64,000 nt of DNA from assembly GCA_015056765.1 (NCBI GenBank), contig SVFQ01000002.1, positions 62,001 to 126,000 of the forward strand, written 5' to 3'. How positions within the stretch are numbered: the stretch's first letter is position 1; each line of letters opens with the position of its first letter. The position numbers were made by a program, and so were the translations under genes. Positions 14,904 to 24,019 of this stretch are shown here, piece after piece. This DNA is from Lachnospiraceae bacterium (GTDB lineage: Bacteria > Bacillota > Clostridia > Lachnospirales > Lachnospiraceae). A model generated the notes under the pieces. That model was not told where the DNA came from. It worked only from the letters and a program-made list of their open reading frames with translations, and made no database searches.

Positions 14904-16838
14904 TTATACAATTCTATGAAATCTCTTTTCAATCTCAGCTTTGCTAAAGGAAATCAAAGTAGGTCTCCCATGGGGGCAAAAATAAGGATTCTCGCATGCA
15001 AGCATCTCATCTAAAAGTGCTTCCACTTCCGGGAAGGTCATCTTATTATTTCCTTTTACGGCTGCTTTACAGCTCATGGTGGCAATACGATGTTCGATAC
15101 TGATTGCACGAGAAACGCCTGTATTATCCAGGTCATCCAGTACTTCAAGGAATAAGTCTCGCAAAGAATTACCATACAAATCTGTAGGCGCAGTAAAAAT
15201 CTTTATTTCGTTACCGCCAAAGCTTTCTGTTTCAAATCCCAGATTTGTAAAGTTGTCCTTATATTTTCGATATACTTCCTGTTCTCTGCCGGATAGGGAT
15301 ACTACAACAGGAGGATAGATGTTTTGTGTAACAAGTTCTCCCTGTTTGTAAGCTTTCATAAACTTCTCAAATTTCACTTTTTCATGGGCCGCATGCTGGT
15401 CCAACATAAATAGCTTATCCTCATATACAATCAGCCAATAGGTTTCGAAAATCTGACCTAGAATCTGATATTTTTCTCTTGCAGTTTCCGAAAGCACCTT
15501 TGGCTCGAATAATTCTAGTTGAACTGCTTTTTCTTTTGTAATCTCTTGCTTTACAACATTACGTTCAGGCACATTTCCATAAATAGCAGATTCGTGTACC
15601 GTATTTTTCAGTTCTACAAATTCAGCCTTATCTTCTACTACACCAGTCTTTGATTCTTCATCAGCAGATGCAACAGGAACATTTTCCTCCTCGTCGTCAT
15701 CAAACAGGGTTTCCATACCCATTTGAAAGCTCTTGGTCTCAGAAGTCATGGAAGTGGCAGCATTTTCCAAGCTATGCTGCATAAATGGTTCGATTCTACG
15801 TCCATCTACCGTCCTGCTTTCCTGTTCCAGAATCACCGGCGGAATCATTTCCTCTACCTTCAGACAAGAAGCGATGGATGTGCTAAGAAAATCATACAAA
15901 ACAGCAGGATTTTCAAAACGAACGTCCATCTTAGTAGGATGCACATTCACATCTACCTTTTCCGGATCAATGTCTAACATCAGTACTACAAAGGGATACT
16001 TGTGCTGCATCAAATACAAATGATACCCTTCTTCAATAGCCTTTGCAATCATGTTGCTGCGAATATATCGTCTATTTAAGAAAGAGATTTCGGTATTGCG
16101 ATTCGAACGATTGCAAGAAGGTTTTCCAAGGAAACCATATACGGAGATGCCATCTCTTTCTCTGGAAAAACCAATCAACTGGTCACTGACTTCTTTGCCA
16201 TAAATACGATAAATGATTTCTTTTAAATTCCCATTTCCGGCAGTGGAGAATTTTAAATTGCCATTCTGGCTAAACTGAAACGCTATATCCGGATGGGAAA
16301 GGGCTAGATGCTCCATTGTTTCGGCAATATAACTGCCTTCCGTGGATGGAGACTTTAAAAACTTCTTTCTAACAGGTGTATTAAAAAACAAATTACGCAC
16401 GATAATGGTGGTACCCTTAGGAGCTCCTACTTCTTCAAAAGTAGTCTCTGTAGGGCCTTCCATCATGACATGAGAGCCCATCATTTCTTCTGCAGTTTTT
16501 GTAGTCAGTTCTACTTGCGATACCGCTGCGATGGAGCTAAGCGCCTCACCTCTAAACCCTAAAGAATGAAGATGGTTTAAATCTGAAGCAGACTCTATTT
16601 TTGAGGTGGCATGGCGTAAAAAAGCCTTTCTTATCTCAGAACTTTCAATTCCACAACCATTATCTGTTACACGAATCATAGAAATGCCACCTTCTTTGAT
16701 TTCCACAGAAATGGCAGTAGAACCTGCATCTATAGAATTCTCTACAAGTTCTTTTACTACACTTAAGGGTCTTTCTACCACTTCACCCGCAGCAATTTGA
16801 TCTACGGTTTCATGATCTAAGACATGAATTTCAGCCAT
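14904..16838 (-). CDS. mutL: DNA mismatch repair protein MutL
   Basis: The mismatch-repair mediator, 644 residues. The N-terminal GHKL ATPase is clear ('IAAGEVVERPLSVVKELVEN', 'DNGCGI', 'GFRGEALSSIAAV'). The C-terminal dimer domain carries the endonuclease motif 'DQHAAHEKVKFE' and a 'CPHGRPT' metal-site motif, so this MutL should nick DNA itself, as expected in a bacterium without MutH. The start has AAGGAGG. mutS lies immediately upstream. Confidence 0.97.
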   Translation of the reverse strand: MAEIHVLDHETVDQIAAGEVVERPLSVVKELVENSIDAGSTAISVEIKEGGISMIRVTDNGCGIESSEIRKAFLRHATSKIESASDLNHLHSLGFRGEALSSIAAVSQVELTTKTAEEMMGSHVMMEGPTETTFEEVGAPKGTTIIVRNLFFNTPVRKKFLKSPSTEGSYIAETMEHLALSHPDIAFQFSQNGNLKFSTAGNGNLKEIIYRIYGKEVSDQLIGFSRERDGISVYGFLGKPSCNRSNRNTEISFLNRRYIRSNMIAKAIEEGYHLYLMQHKYPFVVLMLDIDPEKVDVNVHPTKMDVRFENPAVLYDFLSTSIASCLKVEEMIPPVILEQESRTVDGRRIEPFMQHSLENAATSMTSETKSFQMGMETLFDDDEEENVPVASADEESKTGVVEDKAEFVELKNTVHESAIYGNVPERNVVKQEITKEKAVQLELFEPKVLSETAREKYQILGQIFETYWLIVYEDKLFMLDQHAAHEKVKFEKFMKAYKQGELVTQNIYPPVVVSLSGREQEVYRKYKDNFTNLGFETESFGGNEIKIFTAPTDLYGNSLRDLFLEVLDDLDNTGVSRAISIEHRIATMSCKAAVKGNNKMTFPEVEALLDEMLACENPYFCPHGRPTLISFSKAEIEKRFHRIV

Positions 16839-16870
16839 ACTACCTCCTTGTTTTTATGCATTTGGAAAAG

Positions 16871-19558
16871 TCAGGAACTCTTCCATCTATTTTTAAGCTT
16901 GTTTTGTAAGCGATACAGCGTGTTCATAGCATCCAGTGGAGTCATATTCGTTAGGTCAACTTCCTCTAATTCTTTGATTACATCTTCGTCTTTTACCGTA
17001 TCAAAGAAAGACATCTGCTGAATTTCAATCTCCTCATACTGCTTTGGCTTTTTATGCTCGTTTTTTTGATCAATGGCGATACTCTGAACTTTTTCCGTGA
17101 TATCATTATCCATCAATTGATCTACGATTTCTTTCGCTCTATCGATAACCAAATCCGGAACACCGGCAAGTTTCGCCACCTGAATACCGTAACTCTTATC
17201 AGCGCCGCCCTTCACGATTTTGCGAAGAAAGACGATATCATCGCCTTTTTCTTTCACTGCGATGCAATAGTTATGGACGTTATTCATCTTACCTTCTAAT
17301 TCGGTAAGTTCATGATAATGGGTAGCAAATAAAGTCTTTGCACCCAGTAGTTTACGATTGCTAATATGCTCTACTACAGCCCAAGCAATGGAAAGTCCAT
17401 CAAAGGTAGAAGTTCCTCGACCAATTTCATCTAATATGAGCAAGGACTTTGGAGTCGCATTTCGAAGAATATTAGCCACTTCATTCATTTCTACCATAAA
17501 GGTACTTTGGCCACTGGCTAAATCATCGGAAGCACCAACTCTTGTAAAGATGCGATCCACGATACCGATGTTTGCAAAGCTAGCAGGGACAAAGGAACCA
17601 ATCTGTGCCATCAATACAATCAAAGCTGTCTGACGCATATAGGTAGACTTACCGGCCATATTAGGTCCTGTAATGATGCTGACTTGGTGATTGGCATTAT
17701 CCAAATAGGTATCATTGCTCACAAACAGATCAGCATCCATCATCTTTTCGATTACCGGATGTCTGCCTTCTTTTATATCGATAACACCTTTTTCATTGAG
17801 TTTTGGTCTAACATAGTGATTTCGCTCAGCAACTAAAGAAAGACTTGCCAGTGCATCCAGTTCTGCGATAGCTTTTGCAGTATCTTGAATACGGAGGATT
17901 TGTTCTTCAATGTGCTCTCTGATCTTGCAAAATACGTCGTATTCCAAGGTAGAAAGCTTATCTTCCGCATTTAATATCGTATCTTCCAGTTCCTTGAGTT
18001 TTGGCGTGGTGTAACGCTCGGAACCGGTCAAAGTCTGTTTGCGAATATAGTCTTCCGGCACCATATCCTTATAGGAATTTGTCACTTCGAAATAGTAGCC
18101 GAAAACCTTATTATATTTGATACGTAGGTTCTTTATACCGGTACGTTCTCTATCTTCTTCTTCTAAATTGGAAAGCCAGTTTTTGCCTTCAATCTTCGCT
18201 TTGCGAAGCATATCAATATCCTTTTGGAATCCATCCTTGATAATGCCGCCTTCTCGAATGGTCAAAGGAGCATCCTCTAAAATCGAATCCTCTAATAATT
18301 GATACAGGTCCTGCAATGGATCGATTTGGTCTGCAATCTTACACAGGAGTGGACTTTCAAACTCCTGCAAAACGGTTTTGATAGGCGCCATCATTTCAAA
18401 AGAATTCTTAAGAGCCAGCATATCCTTTGGATTTACAGATCCAAAAGTGACTTTTCCAAGAAGTCTTTCAAAATCGTATACCGGATTGAAGTACTCTCGG
18501 ATTTCATCTCTGCTCATAGACAATTTGCAAAGTTCCTGCACTGCATCCAGTCGTTCTTCAATCTGCTCTTTTACAATCAAAGGCTGCTCAATATAGCTAC
18601 GCAGGGTTCTGGCTCCCATGGCTGTTCTGGTTTTATCCAGTACCCACAGCAAAGATCCGCGTTTTTCTTTATCACGCATGGTCTCAATCAGTTCCAAATT
18701 GCGTCTTGAGGAGCTATCTAAAAGCATATAAGTGTTGACCAGGTAGGGATACAGATGGGTAAAGTTTCCCAGACTGGTCATTTGTGTATCATATAGATAT
18801 TTTAAAAGTGCACCTGCTGCAACAACACCATTCGGGAAGTCCTCGACTCCCAGTCCTTTTAAACTATTCAGCTTAAAGTGCTTTAGCAGGACTTTTTTAG
18901 ACATTTCTTCATCGAAGTAGTGCGCATCCAAGGCATTGATAACCATATGAAGCTTTGATTTAAGCAAATCAAAATCCAATCCACACAGTAAAAATGCATC
19001 ATTGCAAATCGCTTCAGAAGGTTCATATTTGTAGACTTCATCCTGCAATTTTTCCAGGTTTTCTACTTCTGTCAGGTAATAATCACCGGTAGAAATATCC
19101 GCAACGGAAATGCCGATTCGGTTGGTGAGATAGGCAATACTCATCAGATAATTGTGCTTTCCTTCATCCAGCCCAGCCAAATTCATATTGGTACCCGGGG
19201 TAACGATTTTGGTAATCTCTCGTTTTACCATACCAACCGCTTCTTTTGGGTCCTCTACCTGATCACAGACGGCGATTTTATAGCCTTTCTCTACCAGTCT
19301 GGAGATATATTGATCCACAGCATGAAAAGGAACCCCACACATGGGGGCTCTTTCCTCTAGTCCGCAGCTTTTTCCGGTTAAAGTGAGTTCTAATTCTCTA
19401 GACACTGTAATCGCATCGTCGAAAAACATTTCATAGAAATCGCCTAATCGATAAAACAAAATGCAGTCTTTATTTTCAATTTTTGTCTGAATGTAATGTT
19501 GCATCATAGGGGATACCTTATCGATGATATCCTCCATGACATAATTGTTTTGTAACAT
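16871..19558 (-). CDS. mutS: DNA mismatch repair protein MutS
   Basis: The mismatch-recognition ATPase. The N-terminal mismatch-binding domain has 'MMQHYIQTK' and 'LFYRLGDFYEMFFDDA' (Phe-x-Glu equivalent 'FYEMF'); the C-terminal ATPase has Walker A 'GPNMAGKSTYMRQ' and 'LLILDEIGRGTSTFDGLS'. I chose the ATG at 19558 (895 aa), which has AGGA upstream and lies 7 bases after miaB; the longer frame from 19627 would overlap miaB by 62 bases. A C-terminal tail after the ATPase is typical of Clostridia. Confidence 0.97.
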   Translation of the reverse strand: MLQNNYVMEDIIDKVSPMMQHYIQTKIENKDCILFYRLGDFYEMFFDDAITVSRELELTLTGKSCGLEERAPMCGVPFHAVDQYISRLVEKGYKIAVCDQVEDPKEAVGMVKREITKIVTPGTNMNLAGLDEGKHNYLMSIAYLTNRIGISVADISTGDYYLTEVENLEKLQDEVYKYEPSEAICNDAFLLCGLDFDLLKSKLHMVINALDAHYFDEEMSKKVLLKHFKLNSLKGLGVEDFPNGVVAAGALLKYLYDTQMTSLGNFTHLYPYLVNTYMLLDSSSRRNLELIETMRDKEKRGSLLWVLDKTRTAMGARTLRSYIEQPLIVKEQIEERLDAVQELCKLSMSRDEIREYFNPVYDFERLLGKVTFGSVNPKDMLALKNSFEMMAPIKTVLQEFESPLLCKIADQIDPLQDLYQLLEDSILEDAPLTIREGGIIKDGFQKDIDMLRKAKIEGKNWLSNLEEEDRERTGIKNLRIKYNKVFGYYFEVTNSYKDMVPEDYIRKQTLTGSERYTTPKLKELEDTILNAEDKLSTLEYDVFCKIREHIEEQILRIQDTAKAIAELDALASLSLVAERNHYVRPKLNEKGVIDIKEGRHPVIEKMMDADLFVSNDTYLDNANHQVSIITGPNMAGKSTYMRQTALIVLMAQIGSFVPASFANIGIVDRIFTRVGASDDLASGQSTFMVEMNEVANILRNATPKSLLILDEIGRGTSTFDGLSIAWAVVEHISNRKLLGAKTLFATHYHELTELEGKMNNVHNYCIAVKEKGDDIVFLRKIVKGGADKSYGIQVAKLAGVPDLVIDRAKEIVDQLMDNDITEKVQSIAIDQKNEHKKPKQYEEIEIQQMSFFDTVKDEDVIKELEEVDLTNMTPLDAMNTLYRLQNKLKNRWKSS

Positions 19559-19565
19559 AGTTTTC

Positions 19566-21002
19566 CTATTCTTGTAATGATCCCATATAATAGAATCCTT
19601 CGTATTCATCGAGAGATACATTGACAATGGTTCCGATTAAGGAAGTATCTCCCTTAAAATGCACAAGGATATTATTGGACAATCTTCCTGTCAGTAATTC
19701 CGGGTTGTGCTCATTGATTTCTTCTACAAGCACAGGTAAAATCTGACCTTCCAGAAGTTTTACTCTTGCTCTGGCAGTCTCTTGTACCGTCTTTAACACT
19801 GCATCAAAATTCACCTTCACTTCTTCTTCCGGAACCTGATTCGGCATGGAAGCCGCAGGAGTACCGGTTCGTTTGGAATAGATAAAGGTGAAGGCATTAT
19901 CAAAGCCTACTTTTTTAATGACATCAATGGTATCTTCCACATCTTCTCTGGTTTCTCCAGGGAAGCCCACGATAATATCCGTCGTAATGGCAACATCAGG
20001 TAATTCACGTCGAATTTTCAAGGCCAAATCCAAATAGGATTCTTTAGTATAATGACGATTCATCTCTTTCAAAATACGACTGGAACCGGATTGCATAGGC
20101 AGATGAATATGACGGCAGATTTTCTTCGAATGCTTCATTACCTCAATCAAGTCATCGGACAAATCCTTTGGATGTGGTGTCATGAATCGAATTCTCTCTA
20201 AGCCATCAATTTTCTCGACTTCTTGTAAAAGCTCTGCAAAGCTGATGGGATTCTCAAGCCCTTTTCCATAAGAGTTTACGTTTTGACCAAGCAACATAAC
20301 CTCTTTTACGCCATCTTGTACCATTCTTTCAATTTCACGAATGATATCCTTAGGCTCTCTGGAACGTTCTCTACCTCTTACATAAGGCACGATACAATAA
20401 CTACAGAAGTTATTGCATCCAAACATAATGTTGGTACCGGATTTAAATGGATACTTTCTTTCTGTAGGCAAATCCTCTACAATCTGGTCTGTATCTTTCC
20501 AAATATCGATTACCATGCGGTCTGAATCATACATATCGCATAATAATTCAGCAAATTTGTAGATATTATGGGTACCAAACATCAGATTTACAAAGCGATA
20601 ACTCTTTTTGATTTTCTCAATTACCACTTCTTCCTGCATCATGCAGCCGCAAAGGCCGATTTTCATGTCAGGATTCTTTTTCTTAAGGCCATTTAATACG
20701 CCCAGTCTGCCATACACATGCTGGTTTGCGTTATCTCTTACAGTACAGGTATTGTAGATGACGAAATCTGCATCTTCATAATCAATTTCTTCAAACCCTA
20801 CTGTTTTAAGGATACCGAGAAGTTTTTCTGAATCCCTGGCATTCATCTGACAGCCAAAAGTATGTACATAGCAAGTCAGCTTTCTGCCTTTCTCCTTTTC
20901 TAATTCTGCTACCTTATGGGCAAGCTTACTCATAAAGTAAAACTGTCTTTCCGGTTCCTTTGTAGGGATAGATGCCAATGCATCAAATTCTTTTAATTCC
21001 AT
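19566..21002 (-). CDS. miaB: tRNA-2-methylthio-N6-dimethylallyladenosine synthase MiaB
   Basis: A radical-SAM methylthiotransferase that adds a methylthio group to i6A37 of tRNA. It has the N-terminal MTTase domain ('YVHTFGCQMNARDSEKL'), the radical-SAM cluster 'CNNFCSYCIVPYVRGRERS', 'GQNVNSYG' and a C-terminal TRAM domain. Together with miaA in the same gene row it completes the ms2i6A pathway. The ATG at 21002 (478 aa) is preferred to a TTG nine bases upstream on ribosome-site spacing. Confidence 0.96.
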   Translation of the reverse strand: MELKEFDALASIPTKEPERQFYFMSKLAHKVAELEKEKGRKLTCYVHTFGCQMNARDSEKLLGILKTVGFEEIDYEDADFVIYNTCTVRDNANQHVYGRLGVLNGLKKKNPDMKIGLCGCMMQEEVVIEKIKKSYRFVNLMFGTHNIYKFAELLCDMYDSDRMVIDIWKDTDQIVEDLPTERKYPFKSGTNIMFGCNNFCSYCIVPYVRGRERSREPKDIIREIERMVQDGVKEVMLLGQNVNSYGKGLENPISFAELLQEVEKIDGLERIRFMTPHPKDLSDDLIEVMKHSKKICRHIHLPMQSGSSRILKEMNRHYTKESYLDLALKIRRELPDVAITTDIIVGFPGETREDVEDTIDVIKKVGFDNAFTFIYSKRTGTPAASMPNQVPEEEVKVNFDAVLKTVQETARARVKLLEGQILPVLVEEINEHNPELLTGRLSNNILVHFKGDTSLIGTIVNVSLDEYEGFYYMGSLQE

Positions 21003-21026
21003 AAATAACAACTTTCTATTTCTTAT

Positions 21027-22271
21027 TTAACCTCTTACCTGACCATTTCCTGTGATGCAATATTTATAAGAGGTTAGTTCTCGAAGCCCCATAGGGCCTC
21101 TTGCGTGCATTTTTTGGGTGCTGATTCCGATTTCTCCACCGAAACCAAACTCAAACCCATCGGTAAATCTGGTAGAAGCATTTACGTACACACAGGCTGC
21201 ATCCACTTCTTTTTGAAACTTCTGCGCTGCATCCGGGTTTTCCGTAATAATTGCCTCGGAATGTCCTGTATTATAGCGATTGATGTGGCTGATGGCTTCT
21301 TCTAAAGAGTCCACCGTCTTTACGGAAAGGATCAAATCTAAGTATTCCTTGCCGTAGTCTTCCTCTGTGGCATCTACGATATCCGGAAGTATAGCTTTGG
21401 CAGCAGCATCTCCGCGAAGTTCTACATTTTTTTCCTTTAAAGCAGCATATGCCATAGGCAAAAAAGCATCCTTCACATCTTTGTGTACCACTAACGATTC
21501 CGCTGCATTGCACACACCAATACGCTGAGTCTTGGCATTTACCAGAATCGGCAAAGCTTTCTGTAAGTCTGCGTCCTTATCTACATAGATATGGCAATTG
21601 CCGGTTCCGGTCTCAATAACAGGTATCTGACTATTTTCCACCACGCTTCGAATCAGGCCTGCACCACCTCTCGGAATCAATAAATCCACATATTCCTTTT
21701 GTTTCATGAATTCCGTGGTGACTTCTCTGGAAGTTTCAGCGATGAGCTGCACCACGTCTTTTGGAAAACCACTGGAAACAAGGCCCTTTTGTAAAACTGC
21801 CGTAATGGCTTTATTGGATTCGATGGCATCACTACCACCTTTTAAAATCACTACATTGCCACTTTTAAAACAAAGTGCAAAGGCATCTGCTGTTACATTT
21901 GGTCTGCTTTCATAGATGATACCGATTACGCCAATGGGTACAGATACCTTTTCAATATGTAAGCCATTTGGACGTTCAAAGCTTTCTAATACTCTACCGA
22001 TGGGATCCGGTAATTCTGCTATTTGTCGAAGTCCCAAAGCCATAGCTTCAATACGTTCTTTGGTCAGTAGTAATCGATCTAATAGACCTGCCGGCATACC
22101 TTTTTCTTTGCCATGCTCCATATCTACTGCATTGGCCTTCAGAATCTCCTCGTAATTCTGTACCAAAGCATCAGCACAGGCAAGTAAAGCTTTGTTTTTT
22201 TGTTCCGTCTCGGCAGTCACCAGCACTCCTCTACTGGCTTTTGCCTTCTGGCAAATCTCTAAAAGTGTCAT
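21027..22271 (-). CDS. proA: Gamma-glutamyl phosphate reductase ProA
   Basis: Reduces glutamyl-5-phosphate to glutamate-5-semialdehyde in proline synthesis. An aldehyde-dehydrogenase-fold protein with '[20 protein letters not shown]', '[15 protein letters not shown]', the catalytic cysteine region '[15 protein letters not shown]' and '[20 protein letters not shown]'. About 414 aa. GGAGGAGA precedes two in-frame ATGs (22277 and 22271); the second has better spacing. proB is two genes upstream, separated by the cyclo-ligase gene. No proC is seen in the window. Confidence 0.96.
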   Translation of the reverse strand: MTLLEICQKAKASRGVLVTAETEQKNKALLACADALVQNYEEILKANAVDMEHGKEKGMPAGLLDRLLLTKERIEAMALGLRQIAELPDPIGRVLESFERPNGLHIEKVSVPIGVIGIIYESRPNVTADAFALCFKSGNVVILKGGSDAIESNKAITAVLQKGLVSSGFPKDVVQLIAETSREVTTEFMKQKEYVDLLIPRGGAGLIRSVVENSQIPVIETGTGNCHIYVDKDADLQKALPILVNAKTQRIGVCNAAESLVVHKDVKDAFLPMAYAALKEKNVELRGDAAAKAILPDIVDATEEDYGKEYLDLILSVKTVDSLEEAISHINRYNTGHSEAIITENPDAAQKFQKEVDAACVYVNASTRFTDGFEFGFGGEIGISTQKMHARGPMGLRELTSYKYCITGNGQVRG

Positions 22272-22301
22272 AGCCATTCTCCTCCCTGAATCTATTTTGA
22301 C

Positions 22302-23141
22302 TTAGTTACATGCATATATCTTTTCTTCAGTACAGATGGCATCTACTTTCTGATCCTTTTCCCCTGCAGGAATGACAGGTTTCTTCTGTAACTCGAAGCA
22401 AATGCCGATGGTATAGCAAGGTAATTTATCACGAAACAGCTTACGAAGTCTTCTAAGATAGCGATCATAGTAAGCTTTTCCGTAACCGATGCGGTTTCCG
22501 CTCTCATCAAAAGCAATACCGGGTAGTAAGAAAAGTGCATCTCCTAACACTTCCGGATTCTTTTCCGGCTCATACAAAGTCTCCCCTGTACCATCCGGTT
22601 CCATAATACCCATAGCACCTTTCACCAAGCCTTTACGAGACTGTATACGATAGAATTCCATATGTCTATCCGAAACTACCTTGGGTAAATAAACTTCTTT
22701 TCCATCTTCCAAAGCCAAATCAATCAGCTTATCTGTATCCACTTCCGAACCAATACTGGAATATAAAAAGATAGCTCTGGCATTTTCATATTCGGGAATC
22801 CGTGTAATATTCTGTTTGATTTTATGACTCCAGTTCTCCCGATCTGTAGCCAGCGCGGTATCACGTAATTTCAGCATACTTTGTCGAAGCGCTGATTTAC
22901 TGGGGAAGTCCACCACCTTCACCATTTTCTCATCATGTTTTTCCTTAAGAGAATACTTGCTGCCATCAGGATTCTGCACCGTGATGGAATTTAACTGATT
23001 CCGAATGTTTCCCTTGATGGCATCTACGTATTTTTTACGTAAAAACTGCTGCTCCTCTTTTTCTGCAGGAGTCAGTACTCTCTCCTGAGATAAATGATAG
23101 AGTTCATTGATTCGCTTAATACAAGCATTCATATCATCCAT
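22302..23141 (-). CDS. DUF896-like domain fused to 5-formyltetrahydrofolate cyclo-ligase
   Basis: Residues about 1-75 look like a DUF896/YnzC (UPF0291) domain: 'IKRINELYHLSQERVLTPAE', 'EEQQFLRKKYVDAIKGNIRN' and 'QLNSITVQNPDG' follow the family pattern. Residues about 85-279 are a cyclo-ligase that converts 5-formyl-THF to 5,10-methenyl-THF using ATP, with 'SKSALRQSMLKLRD', 'IFLYSSIGSEVDT', 'LLPGIAFDESGNRIGYGKAYYDRYL' style signatures. DUF896 is normally a free-standing small protein, so this is a fusion. The ATG has AGGAG. It sits between proB and proA, and fhs and folD of the same cofactor pathway lie at 36932-39464. Confidence 0.88.
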   Translation of the reverse strand: MDDMNACIKRINELYHLSQERVLTPAEKEEQQFLRKKYVDAIKGNIRNQLNSITVQNPDGSKYSLKEKHDEKMVKVVDFPSKSALRQSMLKLRDTALATDRENWSHKIKQNITRIPEYENARAIFLYSSIGSEVDTDKLIDLALEDGKEVYLPKVVSDRHMEFYRIQSRKGLVKGAMGIMEPDGTGETLYEPEKNPEVLGDALFLLPGIAFDESGNRIGYGKAYYDRYLRRLRKLFRDKLPCYTIGICFELQKKPVIPAGEKDQKVDAICTEEKIYACN

Positions 23142-23143
23142 GA

Positions 23144-24019
23144 TTATTTCTCCTGGTGTACTTCTTCGATAAACTTTGGCAAATCAAAGTCCGCCTCCTT
23201 ATTCGCATGGAATAAAGTGCCGTATTCTTTACCTTTCATAATACGATGAATTACTTTAATATCTTCACTACTTGCGATGACCATATCGCAACCGGATTTA
23301 GAAGCAATCTGTGCCGCAATCAGCTTGGTATTCATACCACCGGTACCAACCGTACTTCCTGTGGAGCCTTTTCCCATTTGAAGGATTTCATCATCTAAAG
23401 AGGTCACCTCCGAGATGAATTTGGCCTCCGGATTGACTCTGGGGTCATCCGTGTAAAGGCCTTCTATATCAGAGAGCAAAATCAACATATCCGCATCAAT
23501 CATAGAAGCCACGATAGCGGATAATGTATCGTTATCACCGATTTTAATTTCATCAGTGGTGACTGTATCATTCTCGTTTACAATTGGAACAACCCCCATT
23601 TCCAAAAGTTCCCGGAAGGTGTTCTCCGCATTATGACGATTGAGCGGGTTCGCTACAGTATGTTTGGTCATCAAAATCTGAGCTGCCATCTGATTATATT
23701 CCATGAAAAGCTTCTGATAAACCATCATCAGTCTAGCCTGTCCTACAGCAGCAAGTGCCTGCTTTTCAGCCAAAGTCTTTTCTTCGCTGGCATTGGGGTC
23801 ATGTTCAAAGCGAAGCGCTTTCTTTCCAACTGCAATGGCACCGGAGCTAACAAGTACTACATCTTTTCCCTGGTTACGCAGATTTACGATTTCTCTTACA
23901 AGCACATCAAGTCTTGTAAAATTAAGTCCACCGGTTTCTTTGTGCTGTAAAGAAGAAGAACCGATCTTAATGACAATACGTTTTTTGTTTTTTAAGTACT
24001 CTCTTCTGTTTTCACTCAT
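23144..24019 (-). CDS. proB: Glutamate 5-kinase ProB, short form
   Basis: Phosphorylates glutamate as the first step of proline synthesis. The amino-acid-kinase fold is clear: 'RIVIKIGSSSLQ', 'VVLVSSGAIAVGKKAL', 'PIVNENDTVTTDEIKIGDND' and 'LILLSDIEGLYTDDP', then 'GTGGMNTKLIAAQIA'. At 291 aa it lacks the C-terminal PUA domain present in the roughly 365-residue enzymes of E. coli and Bacillus. The ATG at 24019 overlaps the preceding flavoprotein stop by four bases; the open frame upstream of it is shadow sequence. Confidence 0.95.
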   Translation of the reverse strand: MSENRREYLKNKKRIVIKIGSSSLQHKETGGLNFTRLDVLVREIVNLRNQGKDVVLVSSGAIAVGKKALRFEHDPNASEEKTLAEKQALAAVGQARLMMVYQKLFMEYNQMAAQILMTKHTVANPLNRHNAENTFRELLEMGVVPIVNENDTVTTDEIKIGDNDTLSAIVASMIDADMLILLSDIEGLYTDDPRVNPEAKFISEVTSLDDEILQMGKGSTGSTVGTGGMNTKLIAAQIASKSGCDMVIASSEDIKVIHRIMKGKEYGTLFHANKEADFDLPKFIEEVHQEK

